Made by a program: the position numbers and the translations under genes | DNA from: Hetaerina americana | Taxonomy: Eukaryota; Arthropoda; Insecta; Odonata; Calopterygidae | Direction: 5' to 3' | Assembly (NCBI GenBank): GCA_022747635.1 | Contig: JAKTNV010000006.1 | Location: 65,830,090-65,894,089 of the forward strand | Length of the DNA stretch: 64,000 nucleotides | The notes under the pieces: model-generated | Database searches by the model: none | What the model was told of the DNA's origin: nothing | The model's input: only the letters and a program-made list of their open reading frames with translations | Shown: one piece after another, positions 47,901-55,430 of the stretch | How the letters are laid out: every line of letters starts with the position of its first letter | Numbering within the stretch: position 1 is the first letter of the stretch

Positions 47901-48257
47901 TTATTTGCGAGTGCAAATTTACTTTCAAACCAACTAACGCTATTCGCGGGAATAAAACCGTTTCCATTATTTTTCATAAATAGCATTATTTATAAAAGTG
48001 ATTAGTAAAAAAATCAAAGAACAGATATAGGTGATATAACCAGAAATTTAGTATGAATGTTACATATAAGATTACTGTAAGTCTAATTTTATGGAATAAT
48101 TTGGTAAACTCACCAAACCCGTAGGGAAGAAAACGGACTCGAAGAAGTACATTCTCATCTTCTTGATGAGTGTCTTCAAGTCCCGGAAGGCTTTCGGCTG
48201 TGTGAATTCGAGGGCATCTTCCACCACGCAGAGGACGAAGTACACTTCTTGGAACAC
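14724..48257 (-). CDS. AIG1/ADTRP family membrane hydrolase, 5' exon missing
   Basis: Join on the - strand 48257-48114, 32122-31905, 14919-14724. The family (androgen-induced gene 1 / ADTRP) comprises multi-pass membrane threonine hydrolases that cleave fatty acid esters of hydroxy fatty acids. Recognised blocks are VFQEVYFVLCVVED, the FRDL...FFPTG stretch, an NRAIIYPVDLD loop, PLWMNHLIHTN (its second His aligns with the catalytic His of human AIG1), PHYYSARSEAF, WPYPLLG and the family ending LAGERINAKLWG. The exons give 185 residues. The family is usually about 230-240, so roughly 45-50 N-terminal residues, including the catalytic Thr, lie on an unfound upstream exon. Introns exceed 16 kb each. 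The second holds an antisense full-length LINE. Confidence 0.9.
14920..24249. other. AIG1 intron, left part, nothing coding recognised
   Basis: About 9.3 kb of AT-rich intron. Short frames (20743-21027, 20899-21204, 21834-22106, 23608-23892, 17951-18160) match no family that I recognise. A repeat fragment lies at 19549-19575. A G run is present near 15871. Confidence 0.5.
19549..19575 (+). repeat. Fragment of a dispersed repeat (aaggcgtgtggcagag)
   Basis: The core 'aaggcgtgtggcagag' resembles the 'aagggcgtgtggcggg' stretch at 61725-61785. Two occurrences of this uncommon core in 64 kb suggest a dispersed family. Nothing more of the element is seen here. Confidence 0.35.
24250..25735 (+). pseudogene. 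Decayed LINE, second RTE-like lineage
   Basis: Heavily mutated reverse transcriptase. Recognisable pieces in order are a block like NQFGFRENRGTSETI near 24651, VLHFVDDFTVVA (RT active-site motif) near 25050, EKAFTKKR near 25268, and 'VKAFVWRMAFYGSETW' near 25340 followed by FETWCLRRI. The ending (caaccaatttt...gatgatgg) matches the 3' end of the copy at 57810-58385. Stops and frameshifts are many. The left boundary is approximate. It differs enough from the intact LINE at 26379 to be a separate lineage. Confidence 0.75.
25736..26367. other. Intron between two LINEs
   Basis: No feature recognised. The short - strand frame at 25836-26072 is of no known family. This stretch leads into the left target-site duplication of the full-length LINE. 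Confidence 0.4.
26368..26378 (+). repeat. Left target-site duplication of LINE
   Basis: AATGCTATCTT immediately before the LINE 5' end is repeated immediately after its A-rich tail at 29752-29762. The identical flanks mark the insertion site and support recent integration. Confidence 0.85.
26379..29752 (+). mobile_element. Full-length RTE-like non-LTR retrotransposon
   Basis: A complete element of about 3.37 kb: 5' UTR from CCCTCCCC (26379), one intact ORF (26670-29645), a short 3' UTR ending 'ccttaaccggtagattactt' and a short A run. It is flanked by identical target-site duplications. The 5' start agrees with the independent copy at 1782, so it is not 5' truncated. It is inserted antisense in the 17-kb intron of AIG1. 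APE-type endonuclease followed by RT with no separate ORF1 fits the RTE clade. Assignment to an exact family would need a phylogeny. Confidence 0.92.
26670..29645 (+). CDS. LINE endonuclease-reverse transcriptase, intact
   Basis: 991 codons with no stop. It would nick target DNA and copy the element RNA in place. Residues 60-300 form an APE-like endonuclease: GTWNVRTM (about 63-70), CEVRW with the catalytic Glu (about 94-98), QVYMPPSNH, MGDWNATVG (Asp199, Asn201), LDYILVR and SDHNL (about 291-295). Residues about 520-800 are the RT domain: motif A FVDFEKAFD (Asp near 658), RQGCPLSPLLFNLY, and the active site RFADDQALV (about 756-764). The C-terminal region holds the TLIWSVAMYGAETWSLK and WVWRRMEKVKW motifs typical of this LINE group. 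I took the first ATG of the frame. The endonuclease begins about 60 residues in, so a later start is possible. All catalytic residues that I could check are present. Confidence 0.95.
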   Translation: MMDNRDILSPGNHGARPNRPCVVPGSGGGKASAVVIPRNPCKGKPAAAGQKTQEKKTKLVRIGTWNVRTMMRTGKLENVKREMERGNIDILGLCEVRWKDSGDYWSDKYRIIYSGGDESQRGVAIVLNEEVGRSVVNIEQVTDRILLVEIKAEPTNLVIIQVYMPPSNHKEEEVDRIYDQLEDMIACVPAGKHLIVMGDWNATVGEGRDGDEVGDYGLGTRNDRGEKAVEFCRRQGLVITNTWFRHHKRRRYTWKMPGDSGRYQLDYILVRHRFRNSVINSHSFPGADADSDHNLVVMKCSVRFKKIRQGRRVRKWNVEALNGLKRKEYKQAVEKIMEDGKELSTIEEKWECIKKGLSKAAKDTIGTVNAKRTRKPWITDEMITKMDERRKWKNINTELGKMKYKELNNKLRRATNKAKEAWWKTQCENMENLQRKGEIGALYSIVKSLSGSKKGRSTIAVRDKAGKVIVDAGKIQERWKEYVEDLYSKELRPTKLDIEKEHDVEEDSLGPGILDNEIERALREMKLNKAVGVDNIPVELLKCLGKCGRKRLYGLIRSIYEEGIWPEDFVRSVLVPIPKKVKATSCEDYRTISLISHAAKVVLRIINKRIESRANDYLGDDQFGFRKGRGTRDAIAVMRLLIERNIEHNQEVFACFVDFEKAFDRVNWEKLMSILQKIGIDWRERRLIRNLYMSQTAQVRVGNGESGWAVLGRGVRQGCPLSPLLFNLYAEEMIKEAWEELEVGMKVGGEFVKSVRFADDQALVCQSAKGLQALLSELEIQCDRYGMRININKTKVMRFSRKKKAKLNIKIGGQKLEQVEQFTYLGSVLDQHGQSNRDVRRRIALGKEAFTRRRELMTGTLSKDVKKRLVKTLIWSVAMYGAETWSLKQEDRRRLEAFEMWVWRRMEKVKWTEKKTNEEVLGMVGEERGLLGAILRRREKWMKGVLTGSGMLKTVIEGRMLGKRGKGRNRIGLLDGMKGGRKYSEMKRDLI
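29752..29762 (+). repeat. Right target-site duplication of LINE
   Basis: AATGCTATCTT follows the A run directly and matches 26368-26378 exactly. The first A cannot be told from the tail, so the duplication is 10-11 bp or slightly more. Confidence 0.85.
30181..31400 (+). pseudogene. RTE-like LINE copy, 5'-truncated and decayed
   Basis: The copy begins at the equivalent of about 28462 of the intact LINE (the VVLRIINKR region). It keeps pieces of DDQFGFRK, FADFEKAS, MKVGGKFIKPARF and AKLNVKIAGQKLEQVEQFTY, and a block with WVWRRMEKVKW. Frames at 30588-30791 and 30724-31062 are broken by indels. The part of the RT active site with FADD is damaged (FTDQA). 5' truncation is typical of target-primed insertion. 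Confidence 0.85.
31401..31650 (+). mobile_element. Second RTE-like 3' end directly behind the previous copy
   Basis: After the first copy's 3' part, the stretch equivalent to 29515-29740 occurs again ('ggatgttaaagactacgata', then the aatgttggac block). It ends with 'aaaacctaacttaaccggta' and a gataat-type tail near 31645. Two LINE 3' ends in the same orientation thus lie end to end. Either one inserted into the tail of the other or a local duplication occurred. Confidence 0.75.
31905..32122 (-). CDS. AIG1/ADTRP exon (catalytic His region)
   Basis: Acceptor 'cttttctttccag', donor gtgagt, phase 0 start and phase 2 end. It encodes TVFLLFWPMFLTNRAIIYPV, DLDYVVPLWMNHLIHTN and CPHYYSARSEAFLRM, ending CYIL plus a split codon. 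NHLIHT carries the conserved catalytic histidine. Hydrophobic stretches on both sides are membrane segments. Confidence 0.93.
32123..35194. other. AIG1 intron, nothing coding recognised
   Basis: AT-rich intron upstream (in gene sense) of the 31905-32122 exon. Short frames such as 33468-33737 and 34250-34459 match no family. A short gaggt-type tandem run lies near 32795-32815. Confidence 0.45.
35195..35545 (+). pseudogene. RTE-like LINE fragment (RT core)
   Basis: A short internal piece reads like SGWAVIGRGVRRGCPLSQVL, then SDMYAEEI, then after frameshifts a VDDQAI remnant near 35385. It corresponds to about residues 706-765 of the intact LINE protein and the sequence after it. No ends are recognisable. 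Confidence 0.75.
35546..37852. other. AIG1 intron, nothing clear recognised
   Basis: The part from about 36300 to 37050 is more GC-rich than its surroundings and holds overlapping frames on both strands (36574-36918 -, 36832-37041 +), none of a known family. A B-box-like ggttcgattcc occurs on the - strand near 36495, without a convincing tRNA or A box. Confidence 0.35.
37853..38015. repeat. Possible short inverted-repeat element
   Basis: A 6-bp hairpin cgcctg-ttt-caggcg (37853-37867) overlaps ggcggtaat (37864-37872), whose reverse complement attaccgcc lies at 38007-38015. The 160-bp block differs in composition from the flanks. It could be a small non-autonomous DNA element, but no target-site duplication was confirmed. 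Confidence 0.3.
38166..38297 (-). mobile_element. RTE-like LINE 3' end fragment
   Basis: On the - strand it reads ggatgtcaggttgtgtttta, then aggagagacaag, and ends with an aaaacctaccc-type tail and a run of aataat repeats at 38166-38180. This matches the 3' UTR of the copy at 31401-31650. No coding part remains. Confidence 0.7.
38298..40859. other. AIG1 intron, nothing clear recognised
   Basis: AT-rich. A stretch near 40440-40600 reads like a broken frame (TQEEMRVMRAKNKKNP), possibly LINE-derived, but it is too short to assign. The frames at 38936-39590 match no family. Confidence 0.4.
40860..41080 (+). mobile_element. RTE-like LINE 3' end fragment
   Basis: It begins with 'tgcggaattgaaaaagggtg', as in the copy near 31344, is interrupted by AT-rich sequence, and ends 'ccaaaacctaccctcagcgg' with the family's 3' tail. 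Non-coding remnant. Confidence 0.6.
41173..41340 (+). pseudogene. C-terminal tail of a CR1/L2-like LINE
   Basis: A 55-codon frame ends in a stop at 41338-41340 and contains NRTIIDWNQLP followed by FRSFKYKCKAA. The 'RTI.DWN.LP' pattern is the well-known C-terminal end of reverse transcriptases of CR1/L2/Jockey-like LINEs. The following 200 bp to about 41540 ends in 'caaaataaataaataataaa', a typical microsatellite-like LINE tail. It is a 5'-truncated copy, unrelated to the RTE-like family around it. Confidence 0.65.
41590..42170 (-). pseudogene. RTE-like LINE fragment, C-terminal region, decayed
   Basis: On the - strand the order is VLDQDGHSRR, an SKGAFTRRRG block, LEMWINMEKVTWTGRKLNED, IIGMVGRREYCW and a degenerate LKTDRGQNVMQARN block, then the 3' UTR near 41600. 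These align with residues about 830-985 of the intact LINE protein. Several frameshifts. It has the same orientation as AIG1. Confidence 0.8.
42171..48113. other. AIG1 intron, mostly without recognised features
   Basis: About 5.9 kb. A 101-codon + frame at 42741-43046 has several cysteines (a CC pair and four single Cys) but no recognised family. A pyrimidine-rich block at 43740-44245 may be a decayed element on the - strand. A G run lies at 44499-44505. Other frames (45435-45780, 46463-46819) are overlapping chance frames. Confidence 0.4.
48114..48257 (-). CDS. AIG1/ADTRP exon (48 codons)
   Basis: On the - strand the acceptor is 'ctcgtactcgcag' and the donor gtgagt, phase 0 at both ends. 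It encodes VFQEVYFVLCVVEDALEFTQ, then PKAFRDLKTLIKKMR and MYFFESVFFPTGL. This matches the second transmembrane segment and the RD(W/L)-to-FPxG region of AIG1 proteins. The open frame extends upstream through the acceptor (to 48392), but that part shows no family similarity and is taken as intron. Confidence 0.9.
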
Positions 48258-49299
48258 CTGCGAGTACGAGAGAATCGTTGGATGAGTCCGGTGGACAAAA
48301 CTGATGCAAAACTTATCGGAAGTGAAGGCGAGCCATAAGGGCTGAGGTTTTCCATAGATGGAAGTGAAGTTCTTTGTTTTAAGTCCTCCCAATGCCGTGA
48401 CTAAATTGCACCGGGAGTATTACCACACACGAGAATACGTGGTTTCACTCCATGAAGTTCAAGTGAGAAGCAGGCTATGAAACCACGACTTTCTGAGTCA
48501 TTAAGATAGTGCTTTTTGCGTCATCACGGGGAGAGGTTTGCAATTTTTGAGCAACTGTCCGTGAAATAGGTGCAGTTTCATTTGATTTTTTTATATAGAA
48601 TTAGAATGGACAAGATAGAATACACGTTTCCAGTAGATACATATTTTTGAAAAATGATTGGAGGTTTAAATCATATTCTGAATGAAAGCATGAAAGAAAA
48701 ACATTTTTATTTGTTTGAAGTCAACGAAGTCAAAGCATTAAAACTTTCCAACTTTTCCAATATTTCAAATCAGCGATCTGTTCATCATTTTAAACAATTA
48801 TGATACTTTTCATTTATTTAAAGATTCTAAATGTTTAATTCTACAAACCTTGTGGATTACAAAATGTCATTAAATATTTACATAACACAGGAGAAATTAA
48901 CACTCTTTGAAAATATTTATAAAACTCGCTGAATGCGTAAAAAACTCTGCATTCTCTCAATCGCATATTAAAGACGCTTTTACGTCACCTGGTCTGTCCT
49001 CATCCCACCAGGTCAGTCATCTATACGAACAGAATATAACGTGGCGTCTGATGAAAAATTCAAGAAAAATTACTGTCTGATTTTACGAAGTGAAAACATG
49101 ACTCGAGCTAGTCGGGCTCTTCTTTGATTTAAGGTAATATTGGATTAATAACATGCCTACAAAAAAATCGTTGGCGGCCCATAACGACTATCATATTATT
49201 CATATTGCGTCCACTAACCGTTGTTTGCCCTAAATATCTTTTACTACATTCTGTTGGCCTCCATGGTGTTCATTCAGAACACCACACACTATTATTATA
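48258..49299. other. Upstream of the first recognised AIG1 exon
   Basis: Probable intron. The missing AIG1 N-terminal exon (expected to encode a K-(Y/F)-(L/M)-T-type motif and to end in phase 0) was looked for here and to 64000 on the - strand, without a match. Confidence 0.4.
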
Positions 49300-49300
49300 A

Positions 49301-49331
49301 GAGGGTCATCCGGAAAGTAGTACCCGTTCGT
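49301..49331 (+). repeat. Left mariner inverted terminal repeat
   Basis: gagggtcatccggaaagtag followed by tacccgttcgt; the exact reverse complement lies at 50021-50051. Confidence 0.95.
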
Positions 49332-49460
49332 GCCGCATGAAGTGCTGACGACGCGAGTAGCCGCTGGACGAGGTCAGATAGCTTCAGTGGCTTGTCTGCC
49401 TTCTCTGAGCCAAGTTGCGTGACGCTAGCATTGCCTGTGTTGTTTCTGTGATTGTTTACA

Positions 49461-49953
49461 ATGTTTAAAAAAATTGAGAACGCCGCCAGTTGTGAAGTGA
49501 GGGCAGTGATTAAATTCCTCAATGCAAGAAACGTTCGCCCATGTGATATTCATCGCCAATTAAAGGAGGTGTATGGAGACAATGTAATGGACGAGTCGTC
49601 TGTTCGGCGGTGGTGTCGCAACTTCAACATGGGGAGGGGGAACACACACGACGATGAGCGTTCGGAGAGACCGTCTGTCATTACAGACCAACTGGTGAGC
49701 TCAGTTGACGAATTCGTGAGGAACGATCGGCGCGTCACAATTGATGACATCTGTGAGCATTTTCCCAATGTTTCTCGAACAATTGTTCATGAAATTGTTA
49801 AACACCATCTGCATTATGCAAAAATTTGTGCAAGATGGGTCCCTCGCGTATCTCAATGAGCTGGCGGCGAAGGACTATGCAGCAGGAATACAGAAACTTG
49901 TCACACGTTATGACAAATGCCTTAATTTGCTTGGAGATTATGTTGAGAAGTAG
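49461..49953 (+). pseudogene. mariner transposase, catalytic core deleted
   Basis: The ATG at 49461 begins MFKKIENAASCEVRAVIKFL, the start of a mariner transposase DNA-binding domain. The frame runs through SSVRRWCRNF, ERPSVITDQLVSSVDEFVRN, RRVTIDDICEHFPNVSRTIV and KICARWVPR (about residue 129), then stops at 49859. Just after, in another frame, comes the family's C-terminal end (ELAAKDYAAGIQKLVTRYDK ... GDYVEK-stop, to 49953). The part between, with the DD(D) catalytic residues, is absent, so the protein cannot be a transposase. A truncated DNA-binding product is conceivable. AATAAA follows near 49973. Confidence 0.93.
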
Positions 49954-50020
49954 TTTAAAGTATCCTCTTTCAAATAAAATTTTTTATGTTTGTTAATATT
50001 TACTTTTGTGTCTTTATTTC

Positions 50021-50051
50021 ACGAACGGGTACTACTTTCCGGATGACCCTC
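50021..50051 (-). repeat. Right mariner inverted terminal repeat
   Basis: The exact reverse complement of 49301-49331, followed by g and the target TA. The outermost base differs between the two ends. Confidence 0.95.
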
Positions 50052-50054
50052 GTA

Positions 50055-53000
50055 TATCCCCCGGCCAATTTTGCTGTCGTCTTCCGATTTCGATACTTTT
50101 TCTGATTCCGCACTTTCTCCTTTCCCCCACCATATCTAAATCGTCATCGTACGTCTTCCTCTCGGTCTAACTTCATTTGATTTCCTCTAGATATTAAGAA
50201 TATCTCTTGTTTCACCACGGGAAACCCCTCCCATTAGGAAACGCTTCGCGAAGTTTCACCTGCCCTCCACAATCCTTAAAGATCTCGCGGGGTTTACCGT
50301 TGCCCCTAAACTAAAGGGGCCTAGGGGCCCATATGGTAGGCCCTAGCTAAGAACACTGCAAGCAATACTTCTAACAGCCAAGAACATTGCAGTAGCCATT
50401 ATATCTCTCTCTTTAATTCGGTAAACATTCGTGGCTCAAGCTGTAAATAGTTCCCCGTCAGTGGCTTCACTTTGGATTTACTCCTCTTGCTCAAGTTTTA
50501 CAGAAATAAACATAAAAGTTCAAAATAAAAAATCAAATTTTTTGGAGCACCTTTAGTCTGTTACCATTGTCCGAAGAGAACTTTACGCCGTTTTTCTCTT
50601 GAAAACAATTGCTGGATAAATTGCTACGTGGTTTATATTTAATTCCTCTCACTTTCACTTGAAACTAGAAATGATTGAAAACAAATCCACGAAAGTTGAT
50701 GAAATTCTTTCAGCGTGACGTTTCGTTTCGAATGTTAAAAAGAGTGTTTTAAAATCAAGTGCGAACGTCAGGCATATTTCTTTTACCACACATGCCATTT
50801 TTTAGATAATATTCTCTTTTTATTGGACCTTGTTTTATGCAATAACATGACGATCTTTTAGAATTGGAAGTGTAAGGGGTCATTTTTAAGTGTGATTCGA
50901 AGTATTGTTATAGTTGGAAATGGTCAAATCGTGAGCGAGCGTTGTCATTTAGAGTCTCCGATTGAGGCTTGCATTGCCTTGGAAATTGCAACCGTGAACG
51001 GTTTTAGGACAATGGCGGATATTGCCCAAAATTCAGTCTCTTTCATAGGCGGTAAATAACGGTAAATCTCAGTATACAGCTTACATTAATCTTGGGTTTG
51101 TTTTTTGTACAGTTAAAAAAATAGCTGTGTGAAAATATCTATTTTTAACATCGTGAGTCAGGTTAGTATAGAAATTTCACCTTTCGTAATTTATTTATTT
51201 GATATTCTACGGATAAAAAAGAAAAATAATTGAAATCACGATGAATGAGAGGAAAAATACCCGGCACGGGAACCCAGGAATGGAAAACCGTTTTGAAATA
51301 AGAAAATTTCTCTCTTTCTCCGTTCGTATTTCACATTTTCCAAGCAAGCGAGAATATGAACCTTTTTTTACTCTTTTTAAGTTTAAATGTCTTGAACATT
51401 TGTCCTTCCATACACTCTTTCTTACCGATATTTAGAACCTATTCCCGATAAACTACGTAATTTCTACTCAACGTATTTATATATACCGACCGCAGTTTCA
51501 ACGACAAAGCTTATGTTTCAAGGAAAGCGAGTCATTGGTGAAACTAACCCACGTTTTCATGGCCACTGATGAAATAATTAACCCATAATATGTCTCCCCT
51601 TGATTCCTAAATAAAAAAACATTGCTCCATGAGCAACGGATGCTAATATTTAATTAATTATGTATACGACAAAATTATATCCATACCACATTTTTACCTT
51701 TGGAATGCCCTCAGTAGCTGATGGCTCTACCCAGTTTGCGGGTTTCACCTTTCTCATTAGATGCATTTTTTTGGCCCCCACATTAAATATGCGCGACCAT
51801 TTTCGAATCATCTAAAAATAAGTAATTCGCAATTGAGAAATTTCAGTTATAAGCACCGGTTTTGTAACAAAAATGACACGGAAGGGTAAAGTTCATCCTG
51901 TAATTGCTAGCCTTGAAGTCGCAGTAGTCCGAAGATCAACGAAGAATTAAATTTAGGGTTTACAAAAGTATTGTTCGTGAAATTTGACTCACGATACCGA
52001 TTAGGTAATTCAGGTTCCGTAGTATTTCCGCAGGTTTGATAACAGAGGCGAAATAAGAAGAGTAGGTTTTGGAACAGATAGATTCAGCAATTCCATTTGC
52101 TCTCGCACGGTTCACGACCATAAATCGAGTTATCAAAAGCATAACTAATTGCTAATGACATTCCATTTACAGATGCCTTACACTATGTTTTCAATGCGAG
52201 TGTCTTAACAGCGTTTGCCATATTGCGGCGAATCCAAGAATTTTCGAGTACCCATAGTACCCATGCACTTAAAAAAATGTGGTCAATTGTGCCACTTAAT
52301 CAGCTTCTTTCCTAGCTGGAGTAAAAAGTACAGAATCAACAAAGTTATTTTCTATTCCTACTGTATCAACTCTTTACATTATAGTTCTCCGTAAAAATAT
52401 CAGCTCTCTTAGGCCTTAAAATGTCCTTTCCTTCATTAGCTGATGGAGGATGAGCACCTTTCACACAGTGAATTTTTACGTTCAACTGGACCATAGAAAA
52501 ACATGTGAGTTATGAACATTAGCCCTATTCATTACTTTCTCATGAAAGACTGCCGGTTTTAGTCTTGGTGTGTAATATGGATACCCTTAGATCGAACCCA
52601 GCCACAGACAACAATGTCATTAATCCATGGCTGATTTGACGTGCCTCATGACCTCAGCACCAGTTGCACTCTGTTTGCCAAAACAAACATAACCGTTTGC
52701 GGTAATGTTTGTTCGGTTTGTGCAATATACTCCAATTGAATGATCTTAATTATTCCATATTAATAATTGTCCTTTATGATTAAGAGAATAAAAATAATCG
52801 GGTATTTTGTCGAAATTTGGTTTAATTTTTCCCAAGTAAAATGTCTGCTGCGCGACGGCTTTCGACGAATTTCTTCGATCGTTCGGTGAAAATATTTTTG
52901 GAAGGGAAATCAAATATCTCCGAGAATAATGAAGGGATGGTTCGTTGACAGGGATTTAATTACTTCATTTATTTTGCGGTATTATAAAAAGAGCAAAGGG

Positions 53001-53100
53001 AAGTCGTTTCGCATAAAACTACAATATGTGGTCATTTCCGTATCCTCTTGTAACATGAAACAGTTTTAGGATATTTAATTACAATAAATGCATTCCAAAA
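50055..53100. other. AT-rich DNA, nothing recognised
   Basis: A pyrimidine-rich stretch at about 50070-50200 and a gggcc-rich partial palindrome near 50315-50345 are the only marked features. No exon or element was identified. Confidence 0.4.
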
Positions 53101-53156
53101 TATCATTGTAATATTATTCCTCAAAGTTAATATTGTTATCATTGTAATATTATTCC
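53101..53156 (+). repeat. 20-bp direct repeat
   Basis: tatcattgtaatattattcc at 53101-53120 is repeated exactly at 53137-53156. Confidence 0.85.
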
Positions 53157-53185
53157 ACCTCCTTAGTGAGTTCAACCGTTTGGTG

Positions 53186-53440
53186 TCACAAGTCACCACG
53201 TGTTCAGGGGTAGAGCGTTACTACTAATGACCGGAGGGCCCGAGTTTGATTCCCAGGCACGCCTTTTTGGGCACCCTCAGCTTCAGCAGCGCTGCACATA
53301 TAATTTTTCGGGTATCAAAACTTGGAAGCCTCGGGCAGAAACTAGACCCCCTACCCTGATGTGTGAATTTCACATTCCAACAGGCTAGGTGAGTTCTCAC
53401 CTACCAAACCAACCTTCGGGTTGATTACTATGTTTATGGT
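53186..53440 (+). mobile_element. tRNA-derived SINE
   Basis: The head has an A-box-like ttcaggggtagagcgtta and a B-box-like gtttgattccc about 35 bp further on, as in a pol III promoter of tRNA origin. The body follows, and the 3' part contains ccaaccttcgggttgattac, shared with the fragment at 9088-9175. The remnant lacks a tRNA fold, so it is a retroposed repeat, not a tRNA gene. Confidence 0.65.
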
Positions 53441-53483
53441 TTTATCATTTTTTCTACTTCTTCAGTCTTATTCTTTCTTATTT

Positions 53484-53561
53484 ATTTATAAAGTTATTAT
53501 GGTTTTGTATAGTTTTGTTATATTTGTTGCATATAGTTTTACCCATTTATAAAGTTATTAT
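53484..53561 (+). repeat. 17-bp direct repeat
   Basis: atttataaagttattat occurs at 53484-53500 and at 53545-53561, just downstream of the SINE, in T-rich sequence. Confidence 0.8.
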
Positions 53562-54949
53562 TGTCCAATTTTTCTCGTTATTAATCAGTGTCTCAACCCA
53601 AAGCATGGCTGATTCACCTCCCTTGTAATATTATTATTTGATATTTCTATAGCTTTGAATTCTCTTTTCTATTTCGCTTTATATTCTAATATATACCTAT
53701 ACGTACGAGTATGCGTGAGTGAAATACATGTTTGCTGTTGGCTACCTTCTAAGTGAAATCCCTTTGCTGTCTGTCTCTTCGTTATTGCGTGACCTTGAGA
53801 AATACTAATTTTTTTCGCTTTTTAATTCAGTAGAATATCCTTCAGGTCACGGTAACCTTGCGGGTGGGTAATCTCATAATGTAATACAATATTATCTAGA
53901 AGGATTAGCCATGCATTATCTTAATTGTGATTGACGAGAAATACCTTAAACATTTGAGTGAACTTGAAAAAATGTTGTATGATTGACGCTATTAGAATAA
54001 TTGAGTACATTATTGTACACCTCGTTTTATGTATAAGTGGACATTTTTCAGCTGGCACTTTTTCCTTGATCCCGTTACTCTTGATCTGCATTCCCTAAAG
54101 TAAGAAATCCTTTCTTTTTTTATAGTATATCCCATTATTCCTCAAACTAAAAAAAACTATTGATTTCTGCATACGCGATCTGCATTTCAAGCGGCTCTAC
54201 GAAGTAAATAATGCTTCATTTACATACGTAGCATAATAATACATTTTATTAGGTAGGTGTTAATGTCAGAAAATTAACAGCGCAGAAATGAAGGGAAATT
54301 CGACAGTGCAAACTGTACATTATCATGTTATACTTACCACGTCATTTCCGAAAAAAGTTTTCCATGCCCGCTAAATTCACATCGTCAATTGAGATATCTT
54401 TATTGAAACACTCTATGTGACCATCGCTTACTCAGCATGAATTTTTGTGGCACTCAAAGCTCAGTGCTTCGGTCGAAAGGGCGCAAGGAATTGTGTTCAC
54501 TTCCCGTTGCAATTGAGGTATATATTCATCCTCCACGCCTCGCGTCGCATTTCTCCGATACGTACGTCAATTCGCTTGAGTTAAAAGTGTGGATTGGCTA
54601 TGTAAACCATAAAGACCTCGAGTGAAGGTCATTTTCCGAAGGAGGAAAAGGACAATTTCATTCCCAACCGGCGTCGAAGTGCACGCCCCCCACATGACTC
54701 TACCCAACCGTCGACGCAATTCAGCTGTTGACGCTGCCAGTAATGAGATACGATTCTCATGGTCTTGTTAAGTTGTTTTCATTTAATTCGTGATCCGTAC
54801 ATAGAAACTGAAGAAGTGCACCGCATCTTCTTGTTGTAAACAAATCTCCTATCTCTGTTAGCTACTTTCAGAATCATGCGATAAAGACGTTCATGTACCC
54901 AGAGCACTAAGCACTAATGCTTTTATAAATCCCTCCTAACTCGACATTA
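53562..54949. other. AT-rich DNA, nothing recognised
   Basis: The 62-codon frame at 54437-54625 belongs to no recognised family. A slightly GC-richer stretch lies at 54640-54740. Confidence 0.35.
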
Positions 54950-55430
54950 AATACTTGAGCACACCAGAATATTTTTCAATCCTACCTCTCTTAATTACGT
55001 TCAACATGTCTATTCTTTTACTTTCCCTAGACCTCGCCTACCTAACGTTCTCCCCTCTATCGCGGTCTTCAACATTACATTGCCCTGTGCCCACTGTTCC
55101 TGCCTTCTTTAAATGTCTCTCAATCACCTTATTATCTTCTCGAACCATGCTTGCCTTTGTTTGCTTTCCTTTTTTCAACGTAATTCTGTTCATTCTGCTC
55201 CGGATAATATTCTCATGAGGATCCAAATATGATTATCCTCTTTCCTCAAGTTTCCGACTCATACAGCACTACTGCCCATACATGTATATATTTCTCGCGG
55301 AAAATCGTCAATGAAGTTCCCTCTTATCAACTTCCACATTTTCTAAAAGCTTCTTTGCCCGACGCGGTTCTTCTTTTAAAGTCCTCACTGCTTTACCCAT
55401 TGCCATATGAAAAGTCTACTGCGTGAGTAG
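54950..55430 (-). pseudogene. RTE-like LINE fragment, C-terminal region, decayed
   Basis: On the - strand are RTASGKEAFRKCGS-like and VIERHLKKAGTVGTGQ-like pieces followed by NVEDRDRGENVR and SRESKRIDMLNVIKR. They are in the order of the intact protein's RIALGKEAFTRRREL ... RMLGKRGKGRNRIGLLD end. Strongly mutated, with frameshifts. Boundaries are approximate. Confidence 0.65.

Larger units (their letters stand above)
49300..50052 (+). mobile_element. Internally deleted mariner-like transposon
   Basis: A 753-bp element with perfect 31-bp inverted terminal repeats (49301-49331 and 50021-50051), flanked by TA on both sides (49298-49299, 50053-50054), the mariner target site. Intact mariners are about 1.3 kb, so some 0.5-0.6 kb is missing. 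It still has both ends and could in principle be moved by a transposase made elsewhere. Confidence 0.93.

Noticed and set aside
48258..48392. Upstream extension of the AIG1 exon frame as coding N-terminus
   Set aside because: The frame is open, but the peptide shows no similarity to the family N-terminus, while a good acceptor stands exactly at the family's intron position.
49741..49953. Independent 70-codon protein gene
   Set aside because: Its end is the mariner transposase C-terminus, and the first half is an out-of-frame reading of the transposase N-terminal part.
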